Shown: piece after piece, positions 1 to 7,928 of the stretch
How the letters are laid out: every line of letters starts with the position of its first letter
Numbering within the stretch: position 1 is the stretch's first letter
Origin: Muribaculaceae bacterium
Lineage (GTDB): Bacteria; Bacteroidota; Bacteroidia; Bacteroidales; Muribaculaceae
Assembly (NCBI GenBank): GCA_024400895.1
Contig: JAKSMA010000053.1
Location: 1-11,815, forward strand
Direction of reading: 5' to 3'
Length of the DNA: 11,815 nt
Translations under genes and position numbers: made by a program
Notes under the pieces: model-generated
Databases searched by the model: none
Told to the model about the DNA's origin: nothing
Seen by the model: the letters and a program-made list of their open reading frames with translations, nothing else

Positions 1-620
1 CTGTACTTGTAGCCGCGGCTCTTGTTGCCGCCTCGGGCAGCATACTCCCATTCCGCTTCAGTGGGCAGGCGGAAGGTCTGGCCGGTCAGGGCGTTGAGCT
101 TGCGGATGAACTCCTGGCAGTCGTCCCAAGAAACATCCTCCACAGGAAGATTGTCGTCTGTCCAATAACTGGGATTGCTGCCCATCACAGCCTCCCACAG
201 CGCCTGGGTTACCTCGGTCTTGCCGATATAGTAGCTGCTCAACGTCACCTGGTGAGTAGGCTTCTCGTCACTATCGGCATCGCTGCCCTGCTCCGAGGTG
301 CCGCCCATGGTGAAAGTGCCGCCATCCACGCTCACCATCTCGAAAGTGACACCGCCCACCGTGTAACTTTTTGTGACACTGCCGTTATCGCCGAGGATGA
401 TATTCACAAGCGAGGTTACATCGCTCACATTCACCGTGCCGTTGCCATCCACATCGCACACGTCATCAGCATACGAAGCAGTGCCAAGGATGCGGTTGAT
501 AAGAGCTGTTACATCGGCCACATTAATCGCGCCATCGCCATTAATATCACCGCGAGTAAGCGCAAAGCCGCTCACAGCTGTCATCATGACGAGCACAAAA
601 ATCATAGTAATCTTTTTCAT
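1..620 (-). CDS. Secreted dockerin plus formylglycine-generating-enzyme-like (SUMF1/FGE) protein, 3' part beyond the window
   Basis: I read 206 codons from ATG at 620-618 to the window edge without a stop. Residues 1-20 (MKKITMIFVLVMMTAVSGFA) form a lysine-start, hydrophobic signal peptide with likely cleavage near A20. Two dockerin-type calcium-loop repeats follow: DINGDGAINVADVTALINRI at 25-44 and DVDGNGTVNVSDVTSLVNII at 56-75. From about residue 91 comes the start of an FGE/SUMF1 domain: VDGGTFTMG (98-106), KPTHQVTLSSYYIGKTEVTQ (120-139), LPVEDVSWDDCQEF (158-171) and RLPTEAEWEYAARGG (184-198). In this fold, true FGE oxidises a sulfatase cysteine to formylglycine, but many Bacteroidales homologues are exported and lack the catalytic cysteines. 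Those residues lie in the missing C-terminal part, so activity cannot be judged. The dockerin suggests attachment to a cohesin-like partner or a structural role; that is inference. Start choice is secure because the signal peptide begins there. Confidence 0.88.
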   Translation of the reverse strand, partial: MKKITMIFVLVMMTAVSGFALTRGDINGDGAINVADVTALINRILGTASYADDVCDVDGNGTVNVSDVTSLVNIILGDNGSVTKSYTVGGVTFEMVSVDGGTFTMGGTSEQGSDADSDEKPTHQVTLSSYYIGKTEVTQALWEAVMGSNPSYWTDDNLPVEDVSWDDCQEFIRKLNALTGQTFRLPTEAEWEYAARGGNKSRGYKY

Positions 621-705
621 ACTACATATTATCGTTAAATCTGTTAATATCTAAATTTTCAGCCACACCCACAAGCATATAAGGTGATTGCCTATATTCA
701 ATACA

Positions 706-737
706 CAAAATTACAAAATCACCAACAAACATACAAT
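706..737 (-). promoter_or_regulatory. Bacteroidetes-type promoter for the dockerin-FGE gene
   Basis: On the minus strand TAATTTTG (706-713) matches the Bacteroidetes -7 consensus TAnnTTTG. Twenty bases upstream lies ATTG (734-737), one mismatch from the -33 TTTG. Transcription would begin near position 700 and give a leader of about 80 bases. Confidence 0.5.
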
Positions 738-1424
738 TTTTATAGATGGAAACTATTGTAAGCCGCAATTAGTCATTGGAAACGGCTGATTATCCCAAAA
801 AGTGCGCGCATCTTGAAAACTCATCCCAAAGAAAGCCCCCAGCGCTCGCCAATTTTTCGGCAGAAAGAAATCCCCTCCCCTCCAGAATATCAGCCTCCAC
901 CCTCACCTCTAATCCCTAATCCCCTTTTGCCATTGCCATGGCCTTGCGAAATACCTATCTTCGCACCAGAGTTCTTTTACGTATTGCCCTTTCAGTATCG
1001 TCTTAACTTCTCAGCTTCGCAGGAGCGATAACTTCTTCACTCCCTAACTCCCATACATGCCCACAAACTATCAAATCACAACCTCATGGTGCAAATCTAC
1101 TTACACTTTTCAATAGAAATTTTAACCATTAAGCCACACTATCCACCTCATTATCAACAAGAAGCACACCCATCCCACGGTCAAAATGGTATCGAAAAGG
1201 TGTTTCGGGTGTTTCAGGTGTTTCGGGTGTTTCAGGAGATTCAGGTGTTTCGAGCTATGGCATCCACCAATTCCAACCATAGCACCACCAGCATCGTCCT
1301 ATCCCCAAAAACCTTTTCAGCGTAAATAACCTCTTCCATCTCCCACGGAAATTCCTGAGACTCCGGGAAAGCCATATTGCCAACAATTCAACCCGGAAAA
1401 TGCTTCGGGGTGGAATATTTTTTG
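738..1424. other. Long gene-free intergenic region with repeat-like remnants
   Basis: No reading frame here looks like a protein: the short plus-strand frames at 813-1031 and 1086-1325 give proline-rich or repeat-derived peptides without domain signal. What is visible: a pyrimidine-rich stretch around 870-925 (including two direct TAATCCC units at 910-923), a segment at 996-1036 with TATCG/CGATA inverted ends and two TAACTTCT direct copies (1004-1011 and 1029-1036), a related CTCCCTAACTCCC stretch at about 1039-1052, and the 9-bp minisatellite listed separately. The look is of decayed or interspersed intergenic repeats rather than a lost gene. I see no tRNA or convincing structured RNA. Confidence 0.6.
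1201..1254. repeat. Six-unit 9-bp minisatellite (TGTTTCRGG)
   Basis: Four consecutive units TGTTTCGGG / TGTTTCAGG alternate (1201-1236), followed by the degenerate unit AGATTCAGG (1237-1245) and TGTTTCGAG (1246-1254). The alternation of CGG and CAG versions suggests expansion of an 18-bp dimer. It lies about 170 bases upstream of the mutS promoter. Because the unit is a multiple of three it makes a repetitive peptide (VFR/VFQ) in one frame, but I do not think it is translated. Confidence 0.9.
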
Positions 1425-1432
1425 TAATTTTG
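1425..1432 (+). promoter_or_regulatory. -7 element of the mutS promoter, nearly abutting the start codon
   Basis: TAATTTTG is a match to the Bacteroidetes -7 box TAnnTTTG. Only six bases separate it from the mutS ATG at 1439, so the transcript would start at or within a few bases of the start codon. The expected -33 region (about 1401-1407) holds only a weak match (TTCG). Confidence 0.5.
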
Positions 1433-1438
1433 TAGTCT

Positions 1439-4051
1439 ATGGCAAAGAGCAACGAACTCACTCCGATGATGAAGCACTTCTACGAGATGAAGGCGAAGCA
1501 CCCCGATGCGGTGCTCCTTTATCGCGTGGGCGACTTCTACGAAACTTATGGCGAAGATGCCATCACCGCAAGCGAAGTTTTAGGTATCACGCTCACGCGA
1601 CGCAGCAATGGCGTGGGAGCTGGCATTGAAATGGCGGGATTCCCACATCACGCGCTCGACACCTATTTGCCCAAACTGGTGCGTGCCGGTAAGCGCGTGG
1701 CTATCTGCGACCAACTCGAAGACCCGAAACTCACCAAGAAGCTGGTGAAGCGTGGCATCACCGAGCTGGTCACTCCTGGTGTGGTGACCGCGGGCACAAT
1801 TCTCGACCGCAAGGAAAACAACTTCCTGGCGTCGGTTTGCTTTGGCAAGAAGGTAATCGGAATTTCGTTTCTCGATATTTCCACCGGCGAATTTCTCACC
1901 GCTGAAGGGCCGGCAGAATATGTCGATAAGTTGCTCGGAAACTTTGCCCCTAAGGAGGTGCTGATTGAGCGCAGCAATCGCAATAAATTTGCAGATTTGT
2001 TCAACACGCGCGTCCTCACTTTCGAACTCGACGATTGGATGATGAGCGAGGAAAGTGCCACCGAACGCCTATTGCGACATTTCCAAACCCAAAACCTGAA
2101 AGGTTTCGGCGTGGATGGAATGAAGGAGGGCGTGATGGCAGCCGGTGCCATTCTCCACTACCTCGACCTCACGCAGCACACCCAAATCAAGCATATCACC
2201 ACACTCGGCCGCATCGAAGCCGACCGCTTTGTGCGTCTCGATAAGTTCACGGTGCGAAACCTCGAACTCGTGGCTCCTATGGCTGAAGACGGTAAAAGCC
2301 TGCTCTCGGTTATCGACCGCACGCTCTCACCAATGGGCGCTCGCATGCTACACCGATGGATTTTGTTCCCATTGAAGGACGTGAAGGCCATCAACCGCCG
2401 ACTCGATGTGGTGGAATATTTCTTCAAGGATGTGGAAGGACGCGAACTGGTGAAGGAACAGCTGGAATTGGTGGGCGACATCGAGCGCCTCATCTCCAAA
2501 GTGGCTGTAGGCCGCATTACTCCACGCGAACTCGTGCAACTAAAATGTGCATTGCAAGCCTTAGAGCCCATCAAGCGACTCTGCGAAAGCAGCGACAACG
2601 ATGTGCTCCGCAGTTTTGGCGACCGCATCAACCTCTGCCAACTCATTCGCGACCGCATCGACGAGGAGGTGAATCCCGATGCACCAAATCAGGTGAACCG
2701 TGGCAATGTTATCAAAGCGGGCGTCGACCCTCAACTCGATGAACTGCGCGAAATCTCCGTTTCGAGCAAAGATTACCTGATGCGACTGCAGAAGGAGGAA
2801 AGCGACCGCACCGGCATTCCAAGCCTCAAGATTGCCTACAACAATGTGTTTGGCTACTACATCGAGGTGCGTAACGCCCACAAAGACAAGGTGCCGGCTG
2901 AATGGGTGCGCAAGCAGACGCTGGTGAACGCCGAACGCTACATCACACAAGAACTCAAGGACTACGAAGAGAAGATTCTTGGCGCTGAAGAAAAGATTCT
3001 TCTCATCGAAACCCGTCTTTTTGGCGAACTCGTGGCGGCTGTAACCGACTACATCCCCGCCATCCAGACCGACTCGCAACTCATTGCCCAACTCGACTGC
3101 CTCTGCGCTTTCACGCGTGCAGCAATTGAGAACAAATACAATCGCCCCGTCATCAACGAGGGCCTTGATATCGACATCAAGCAAGGACGCCACCCCGTAA
3201 TCGAAAAGCAGTTGCCTCCTGGCGAATGCTATGTGCCCAACGATATTCACTTGGGCAACGACGACCAGCAAATCATGATTATCACAGGTCCGAATATGGC
3301 TGGTAAGTCGGCATTGCTCCGCCAAACCGCCCTCATCACCCTGATGGCGCAAATCGGATGCTATGTACCTGCCGACTCGGCGCAAATCGGTATGGTCGAC
3401 AAGATTTTCACACGCGTGGGCGCAAGCGACAACATCTCGCTGGGCGAATCCACTTTCATGGTGGAAATGACTGAAGCAGCATCCATCCTCAACAACCTGA
3501 GCGAACGCTCTCTGGTGCTGTTCGACGAATTGGGGCGCGGCACCTCTACCTACGACGGCATCTCTATTGCATGGAGCATCGTGGAATACATTCACGAAGG
3601 CCGTGCACATGCCAAGACGCTCTTCGCCACTCACTACCACGAACTGAACGAAATGGAGAAATCGTTTAAGCGCATCCGCAACTACAATGTGAGCGTGAAG
3701 GAAATCGATGGCAAGGTGGTGTTTGTGCGCAAACTCGAGAAGGGTGGCAGCGAACACAGTTTTGGTATCCATGTGGCTAAACTCGCCGGTATGCCTCGCA
3801 GTATCGTCGACCGCGCCGACGAAGTACTTGCCCAACTCGAAGCCAACAATCGCAACGAGCAAGTGGTGACCAAAGACCTTGGCGAAGTGGGACAGCAACG
3901 CAGTGGCTATCAAATGTCGTTCTTCCAGCTCGACGACCCTGTGCTCAGCCAAATCCGCGACCAAATTCTCGGGCTTGATATCAATAACCTCACCCCAATG
4001 GAGGCCCTCAACAAACTCAACGACATCAAGTCCATCATCACAGGCAAATAA
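1439..4051 (+). CDS. mutS: DNA mismatch repair protein MutS
   Basis: Full-length MutS of 870 residues (typical 850-890). MutS dimers bind mispaired or looped bases, then act as an ATP-driven sliding clamp that recruits MutL. The mismatch-reading motif GDFYE lies at 31-35, with Phe33 stacking on the mispair and Glu35 contacting it. The C-terminal ABC-type ATPase has Walker A GPNMAGKS (617-624), Walker B LVLFDE with D696-E697, the dimer-interface motif GRGTSTYDG (699-707) and the ATHYHEL segment after it. A late QMSFF (825-829) matches the beta-clamp-binding motif, and the last ~35 residues resemble the C-terminal helical oligomerisation segment. The start is supported by homology ([14 protein letters not shown], as in Bacteroidales MutS) and by the promoter just upstream. 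The gene appears monocistronic; the next gene has its own promoter. Nothing looks broken. Confidence 0.98.
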   Translation: MAKSNELTPMMKHFYEMKAKHPDAVLLYRVGDFYETYGEDAITASEVLGITLTRRSNGVGAGIEMAGFPHHALDTYLPKLVRAGKRVAICDQLEDPKLTKKLVKRGITELVTPGVVTAGTILDRKENNFLASVCFGKKVIGISFLDISTGEFLTAEGPAEYVDKLLGNFAPKEVLIERSNRNKFADLFNTRVLTFELDDWMMSEESATERLLRHFQTQNLKGFGVDGMKEGVMAAGAILHYLDLTQHTQIKHITTLGRIEADRFVRLDKFTVRNLELVAPMAEDGKSLLSVIDRTLSPMGARMLHRWILFPLKDVKAINRRLDVVEYFFKDVEGRELVKEQLELVGDIERLISKVAVGRITPRELVQLKCALQALEPIKRLCESSDNDVLRSFGDRINLCQLIRDRIDEEVNPDAPNQVNRGNVIKAGVDPQLDELREISVSSKDYLMRLQKEESDRTGIPSLKIAYNNVFGYYIEVRNAHKDKVPAEWVRKQTLVNAERYITQELKDYEEKILGAEEKILLIETRLFGELVAAVTDYIPAIQTDSQLIAQLDCLCAFTRAAIENKYNRPVINEGLDIDIKQGRHPVIEKQLPPGECYVPNDIHLGNDDQQIMIITGPNMAGKSALLRQTALITLMAQIGCYVPADSAQIGMVDKIFTRVGASDNISLGESTFMVEMTEAASILNNLSERSLVLFDELGRGTSTYDGISIAWSIVEYIHEGRAHAKTLFATHYHELNEMEKSFKRIRNYNVSVKEIDGKVVFVRKLEKGGSEHSFGIHVAKLAGMPRSIVDRADEVLAQLEANNRNEQVVTKDLGEVGQQRSGYQMSFFQLDDPVLSQIRDQILGLDINNLTPMEALNKLNDIKSIITGK

Positions 4052-4124
4052 GCACAGCCCACCACCACAAAAGCATCACGCGGCCACCGCATCGAAAACC
4101 GAATCAAGCCCGCAGTAGTTTCTT

Positions 4125-4154
4125 ATCCAAATCCGCCTTTTTGGTTTGGATTTT
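4125..4154 (+). terminator. Possible weak intrinsic terminator after mutS
   Basis: ATCCAAA (4125-4131) can pair with TTTGGAT (4145-4151) across a 13-base loop, followed by TTT. The right arm belongs to the first unit of the minisatellite, so the pairing may be coincidental. Confidence 0.25.
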
Positions 4155-4249
4155 AGCAGATTTTCCGAGTTTTTTGGTTTGGATTTTAGCTTTTGGTTTG
4201 GATTTTAGCAGATTTTTCGAGTTTTTTGGTTTGGATTTTAGCAGATTTA
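4138..4249. repeat. AT-rich four-copy minisatellite upstream of the DUF4143 ATPase
   Basis: Four tandem units share the 19-base core TTTTGGTTTGGATTTTAGC. Unit 1 (4138-4169), unit 3 (4191-4221) and unit 4 (4222-4249) also carry AGATTT; units 1 and 3 complete a tail of AGATTTT(T/C)CGAG, giving a period of 31-32 bases. Unit 2 (4170-4190) has lost the tail. Unit 4 runs directly into the -7 promoter box at 4252-4259. Units abut without unique spacers, so this is not a CRISPR. Each unit contains TTTG, so the array supplies repeated -33-like sequences. Confidence 0.9.
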
Positions 4250-4259
4250 TGTAATTTTG
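4230..4259 (+). promoter_or_regulatory. Promoter of the DUF4143 ATPase gene
   Basis: TAATTTTG (4252-4259) matches the Bacteroidetes -7 box. TTTG at 4230-4233, inside the last minisatellite unit, sits 18 bases upstream; TTTG at 4225-4228 is an alternative with 23-base spacing. The start codon is 34 bases downstream of the -7 box. Confidence 0.5.
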
Positions 4260-4293
4260 CAGATATAATATTTTTTGCAAAACCACCACAATC

Positions 4294-5640
4294 ATGGCAT
4301 ATTTCAAACGACATATCGACTTTCAATTGCAAGAGTGGAAAAACGCCCTTCATCGTAAACCGTTGCTGATACGCGGTGCACGACAAGTGGGAAAATCTAC
4401 TGCAGTAAGGGAGTTTGGCAAGTCTTTTCATAACTTTGTAGAAATAAATCTGGAACGCCAGCCCGACTTGTGCCAACTATTCACACCAAATATCGATGTA
4501 AAAAAAACATGTAAAAACCTAAGTGGCACATTGCATAAACCCATCATTCCTGGAGAAACACTGCTTTTTATTGACGAAATACAGGTGTGCATGGAAGCAA
4601 TAATGGCGTTGCGCTATTTCAAAGAAGACTACCCCGAATTACACGTAATAGCTGCAGGTTCGCTTCTTGAATTCGCTCTTGAAGAAGTACCCTCATTTGG
4701 CGTAGGGCGAATCCGGTCTTTATATATGTATCCATTCTCGTTTGATGAATTCTTGATGGCGCAAGGAATGGAATTAAGCGTCGACTACAAAAAGAAAGCC
4801 ACAAGCGAATCCCCCTTGCCTGATCTTGCGCACAAGAACCTCATCGACCAACTGCGTTCGTTCTATCTTGTGGGGGGAATGCCTGCCGCAGTCACAGAAT
4901 GGATAGAATCACATAATTATATGGCAGTTTCACGAATCCATAACGACATTCTTGAAACCTACCAAGACGATTTTGCTAAATATAAAAAGAGGGTTTCTCC
5001 CATACTTCTCCGACAAGTATTTCGCTCGGTGGCTTTGCAAGCCGGCTCCAAATTCGTTTACGCCATCGCCTCAAAAGATGTTCGTTCAAACATGGTGAAA
5101 GAAGCATTACATCTGCTTTCACTCGCAGGTCTGATAGTACCCGTGAAGCACACAAATGCCAATGGACTACCTTTGGGGGCTGAAGAAAATAGTAATTATG
5201 TGAAATATCTTTTCTTCGATTTGGGCGTGATGCAAACCATGCTTGGCACACCAGCCTCCGAAACTCTATTGGCAACAGATGTAGACTTCGTAAACAAAGG
5301 TGCCGCTTCAGAAATGTTCGCAGGATTGGAATTAATCAAATATAGCGACTGTTTCATAAAGCAAGAAGTACACTACTGGCAAAACAACACAAAAAATAGT
5401 TTAGCAGAAGTCGACTATCTCACTGCGAAAGACGGGAAGATTCTTCCCATTGAAGTAAAGGCAAGTACACAAGGAAGCATGCAAAGTCTATGGATATTCA
5501 TGCGAAAACACAAAATTCATGAAGCTATCCGCACTTCTTTGGAAAATTTCAGTCAATTGTATTACTACGATAAAGAAGCTGAACAAGATGAGCGACATGT
5601 AGAAATCATTCCACTCTATGCTATAAGCAACATCCTATGA
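4294..5640 (+). CDS. AAA_14 / DUF4143 family ATP-binding protein
   Basis: A 448-residue protein with the full architecture of the large AAA_14-DUF4143 family, which is found in many copies in Bacteroidales and has no settled function. Walker A is GARQVGKST (28-36) and Walker B is LLFIDEIQ (90-97), followed by a sensor-like VIAAGS (118-123). The C-terminal DUF4143 part ends in a region with spacing like the PD-(D/E)xK nuclease fold: E340 in AASEMF, EVD at 372-374, and IEVKAS at 386-391 (E387, K389). Whether it cuts DNA is not known; the resemblance is inference. The ATG at 4294 fits the family start (short basic lead then the ATPase). The gene is visibly AT-richer than mutS and upp and sits between two housekeeping genes behind its own repeat-laden promoter, consistent with lateral gain. 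No partner gene lies next to it. Confidence 0.9.
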   Translation: MAYFKRHIDFQLQEWKNALHRKPLLIRGARQVGKSTAVREFGKSFHNFVEINLERQPDLCQLFTPNIDVKKTCKNLSGTLHKPIIPGETLLFIDEIQVCMEAIMALRYFKEDYPELHVIAAGSLLEFALEEVPSFGVGRIRSLYMYPFSFDEFLMAQGMELSVDYKKKATSESPLPDLAHKNLIDQLRSFYLVGGMPAAVTEWIESHNYMAVSRIHNDILETYQDDFAKYKKRVSPILLRQVFRSVALQAGSKFVYAIASKDVRSNMVKEALHLLSLAGLIVPVKHTNANGLPLGAEENSNYVKYLFFDLGVMQTMLGTPASETLLATDVDFVNKGAASEMFAGLELIKYSDCFIKQEVHYWQNNTKNSLAEVDYLTAKDGKILPIEVKASTQGSMQSLWIFMRKHKIHEAIRTSLENFSQLYYYDKEAEQDERHVEIIPLYAISNIL

Positions 5641-5667
5641 CTACAACCGTGGTTTTGAGGATTGAGG

Positions 5668-5689
5668 AGCGTGGTGGTTTCGCTTTTTT
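5668..5689 (+). terminator. Possible weak terminator after the ATPase gene
   Basis: AGCG (5668-5671) and CGCT (5681-5684) can form a short stem with a 9-base loop, followed by a T run through 5689. The stem is only four base pairs, so this is tentative. Confidence 0.3.
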
Positions 5690-5693
5690 ATTG

Positions 5694-5701
5694 TAAATTT
5701 G
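5694..5701 (+). promoter_or_regulatory. -7 element of the upp promoter
   Basis: TAAATTTG matches TAnnTTTG. It lies 32 bases before the ATG at 5734, which supports that start over the upstream in-frame ATG at 5662. No clean TTTG is seen at the -33 distance. Confidence 0.5.
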
Positions 5702-5733
5702 CATTGCAAAACCAAAAAACCAAAAAACTATAT

Positions 5734-6390
5734 ATGGAAGTAATCAATCTATGTGAGCACGACTCTTTGGTGAGCCAATACATGCTCGAACTCCGCGACA
5801 AGAACATTCAAACCGACCGTCTTCGTTTCCGCACCAATGTGAAGCGCCTGGGCCAAATCATGGCTTACGAAATTTCGAAGCGCCTCCAGTTTGCCGACCG
5901 CGACACTGTCACTCCTCTTGAAGTGGCACACACTCGCACCATTGCCGACCAAGTGGTGCTCGGCACTATTTTCCGTGCGGGTCTGCCTCTGCACGAAGGC
6001 TTGCTCAGTTATTTCGACAATGCCGAAAATGCTTTCATCTCGGCTTATCGCGAATATGTGGACGGCAGCGACGAATTCGTTATCCGCACCGAGTATTTGG
6101 CAAGCCCCAGCATTGGGGGCAAAACTCTTGTCATCGCCGACCCTATGCTTGCCACAGGCTGCTCTATGGAAGTGGCTATTCAAGGATTCTTGCAGAAAGG
6201 CACTCCAAAGCACATCCACATCGCAGTGGTCATTGCCACCGACCAAGCTATTGAATATGTAAAGAATCACCTTCCAGAAGGCGTGGATGCCACAATCTGG
6301 GCTGGCGATGTCGACCATGTGCTCAACGCCCACAGCTACATCGTGCCAGGTCTCGGCGATGCCGGCGACCTCCTCTACGGCGAAAAATAA
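5734..6390 (+). CDS. upp: Uracil phosphoribosyltransferase
   Basis: A 218-residue cytoplasmic enzyme (the family is usually 208-220) that makes UMP from uracil and PRPP in pyrimidine salvage. The PRPP-binding loop is VIADPMLATGCS (133-144), where the family usually has DPMLATGGS. TIFRAGLPLHEG (78-89) corresponds to the ILRAGL segment, and the C-terminal PGLGDAGDLLYGEK (205-218) is the uracil-recognition and closing segment. An in-frame ATG at 5662 would add 24 residues that overlap the probable promoter and look non-coding, so I place the start at 5734, where homology to the family begins. Upstream bases are A-rich, normal for this phylum. The gene appears to be transcribed alone and ends before a hairpin at 6425. 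Confidence 0.95.
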   Translation: MEVINLCEHDSLVSQYMLELRDKNIQTDRLRFRTNVKRLGQIMAYEISKRLQFADRDTVTPLEVAHTRTIADQVVLGTIFRAGLPLHEGLLSYFDNAENAFISAYREYVDGSDEFVIRTEYLASPSIGGKTLVIADPMLATGCSMEVAIQGFLQKGTPKHIHIAVVIATDQAIEYVKNHLPEGVDATIWAGDVDHVLNAHSYIVPGLGDAGDLLYGEK

Positions 6391-6424
6391 ACCAGGAATC
6401 AGCACTCCTAACGACATAATACAC

Positions 6425-6460
6425 CGACTCCCCAACCACTTGTCAGCTATTGGGGAGTCG
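6425..6460. terminator. Hairpin between convergent genes upp and the AGCS symporter
   Basis: CGACTCCCCAA (6425-6435) is perfectly complementary to TTGGGGAGTCG (6450-6460), an 11-bp GC-rich stem with a 14-base loop. It lies between the stop of upp (6390) and the stop of the minus-strand transporter (6485), where a shared terminator is expected. The T content after the stem on the plus strand is moderate (TTATGTTATT), so termination may be imperfect or bidirectional. Confidence 0.7.
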
Positions 6461-6484
6461 TTATGTTATTCAGGAAGATGAAAT

Positions 6485-7873
6485 TTATTTCTTTGATGCT
6501 ATCGGAGGATTGTTGTCGGTATACATCTTTACATCGAGGTGGCCTTCCCACAAAAAATAGCGGGTCTCACGCGCAATCACACCACTGAGCAAGAGCACTA
6601 CTAAAAGGTTCGGAATAATCATCAATGCATTTGTGCAATCAGTCACATTCCAGAACAAGTCGATTTCGTTAGTGTAACCAATGTAAACAAACGCCACAAA
6701 CAGTAAGCGGAAAACATACTTCGCGATTCCACCTTTCAGAAATTCTACAGCCTGCTCTCCGTAATAGCACCAACCAAGGATTGTGGTAAATGCAAAGGTA
6801 CACATACCTGCTGTCAGTATCGGTACGCCAATCAACGGAATATTACTGAATGCGGCTTGGGCAAGGCCGGCGCCATCGCTATAGGCAATGGATGGGTCGG
6901 CAAGAATGCTGCTCACAATCACAATGCCAGTGACACCACAAACCACCACAGAGTCCCAGAATGTGCCAGTAGAAGCCACAAGTGCCTGACGAACAGAATT
7001 CTTGGTTTGAGCGGCAGCGGATGCGATGGCGGCTGTACCGAACCCCGACTCGTTACTGAACAAGCCACGCGCCATACCGTAGCGCGCCGCAATGATCAAT
7101 GAAGAACCAACAAAACCTCCACCTACAGCCCGTGTAGGGAAGGCTGACGAGCAAATCGTCTTAATAGCAGGAATCAAAAATTCATAATTGATGGCCAGCA
7201 CAAGGCAACAGCCCAAAATATAGAATAGTGTAATCAGCGGAACAACCCACGAGCACACTTTTGCGATTCTTTTCACACCACCCACCACCACTACGACAAC
7301 AAGCAACGTCACCACCAGCCCAATGATTTGTGACGACACGGAACCGGTATTATCGGCAAAAGAAGCGATCACACTGGCTTGGAATGAACCGCCCACACCC
7401 AACGATGTAAAGATAGCTAAGATGGAGAAGATTACCGCCAACCATTTCCAACCCAATCCTTTGTCGATGACATACATCGGTCCACCAGCCATTTTTCCGT
7501 CAACTGTACGTTCGCGATACTTCACACCCAAGAGAGCTTCACCATACTTGGTGGACATACCCAAAACACCTGTCAGCCAGCACCAAAACACCGAACCGGG
7601 GCCACCAAGCGCTACAGCCGTTGCAACACCCACAATGTTACCCGTACCAATGGTTGCAGCCAAAGCTATGGCCAACGAGCCGAATTGCGACACGTCGCCC
7701 GCCGAATCTTTGTCCGGAGTTATCGAGAGTTTGATAGCCTTGAAAATATAACGCTGCGGAAACTGTAAGCGCACAGTCAGGAACAAATGCGTCCCCAACA
7801 GGAGCAATACCAGAGGCCAGCCCCACAGATATTCGCTCAAGGTTATAAAGAAATCGTTTATACTTCCATTCAT
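6485..7873 (-). CDS. Sodium:alanine/glycine symporter family protein (AGCS), divergent copy
   Basis: A 462-residue integral inner-membrane transporter of the AGCS family (alanine/glycine:cation symporters, about 11 membrane helices). The family signature is present as GGPGSVFWCWLTGVLG (90-105), with IGTGNIVGVATAVALGG before it (75-91), and the FSNESG segment at 272-277. It is clearly a paralogue of the gene at 8035-9417, nearly collinear through the whole length. It differs where the other copy keeps the family-typical GN-x-x-Q-A-N: here the stretch reads GGSFQAS (161-167), so two polar Asn positions became Gly and Ser. GLGS after the FSNES motif is GFGT here. These changes may alter substrate or affect function; that is inference. 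The C-terminus has the RETRYFLWEG stretch seen in both copies. Start at ATG 7873 fits the collinear start of the paralogue. Confidence 0.93.
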   Translation of the reverse strand: MNGSINDFFITLSEYLWGWPLVLLLLGTHLFLTVRLQFPQRYIFKAIKLSITPDKDSAGDVSQFGSLAIALAATIGTGNIVGVATAVALGGPGSVFWCWLTGVLGMSTKYGEALLGVKYRERTVDGKMAGGPMYVIDKGLGWKWLAVIFSILAIFTSLGVGGSFQASVIASFADNTGSVSSQIIGLVVTLLVVVVVVGGVKRIAKVCSWVVPLITLFYILGCCLVLAINYEFLIPAIKTICSSAFPTRAVGGGFVGSSLIIAARYGMARGLFSNESGFGTAAIASAAAQTKNSVRQALVASTGTFWDSVVVCGVTGIVIVSSILADPSIAYSDGAGLAQAAFSNIPLIGVPILTAGMCTFAFTTILGWCYYGEQAVEFLKGGIAKYVFRLLFVAFVYIGYTNEIDLFWNVTDCTNALMIIPNLLVVLLLSGVIARETRYFLWEGHLDVKMYTDNNPPIASKK

Positions 7874-7928
7874 TTGAAAAGCAAATAGCTTAAATTACAA
7901 GTCTTTGATATTTATCGTAGTATTTTTG

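Noticed and set aside
252..638. Plus-strand frame of 128 codons
   Set aside because: It is antisense to the dockerin-FGE gene, whose signal peptide and calcium-loop repeats are clear in the minus-strand reading.
813..1325. Small plus-strand frames (72 and 79 codons) as possible short proteins
   Set aside because: Proline-rich or minisatellite-derived translation, no promoter box close by and no domain; best read as non-coding.
2561..3964. Long open frame of 467 codons on the minus strand
   Set aside because: It lies wholly antisense to mutS, which has all its catalytic motifs; the antisense translation has no recognisable domain and reflects the codon bias of mutS.
4138..4249. Possible CRISPR array
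   Set aside because: Units abut directly without unique spacers, one unit is internally truncated, and no cas gene is present.
5662..5733. N-terminal extension of upp from ATG 5662
   Set aside because: It would place the start inside a terminator-like sequence and upstream of the -7 box; family similarity begins only at 5734.
5749..6435. Minus-strand frame of 228 codons
   Set aside because: Antisense to upp and running through the terminator hairpin; no domain seen.
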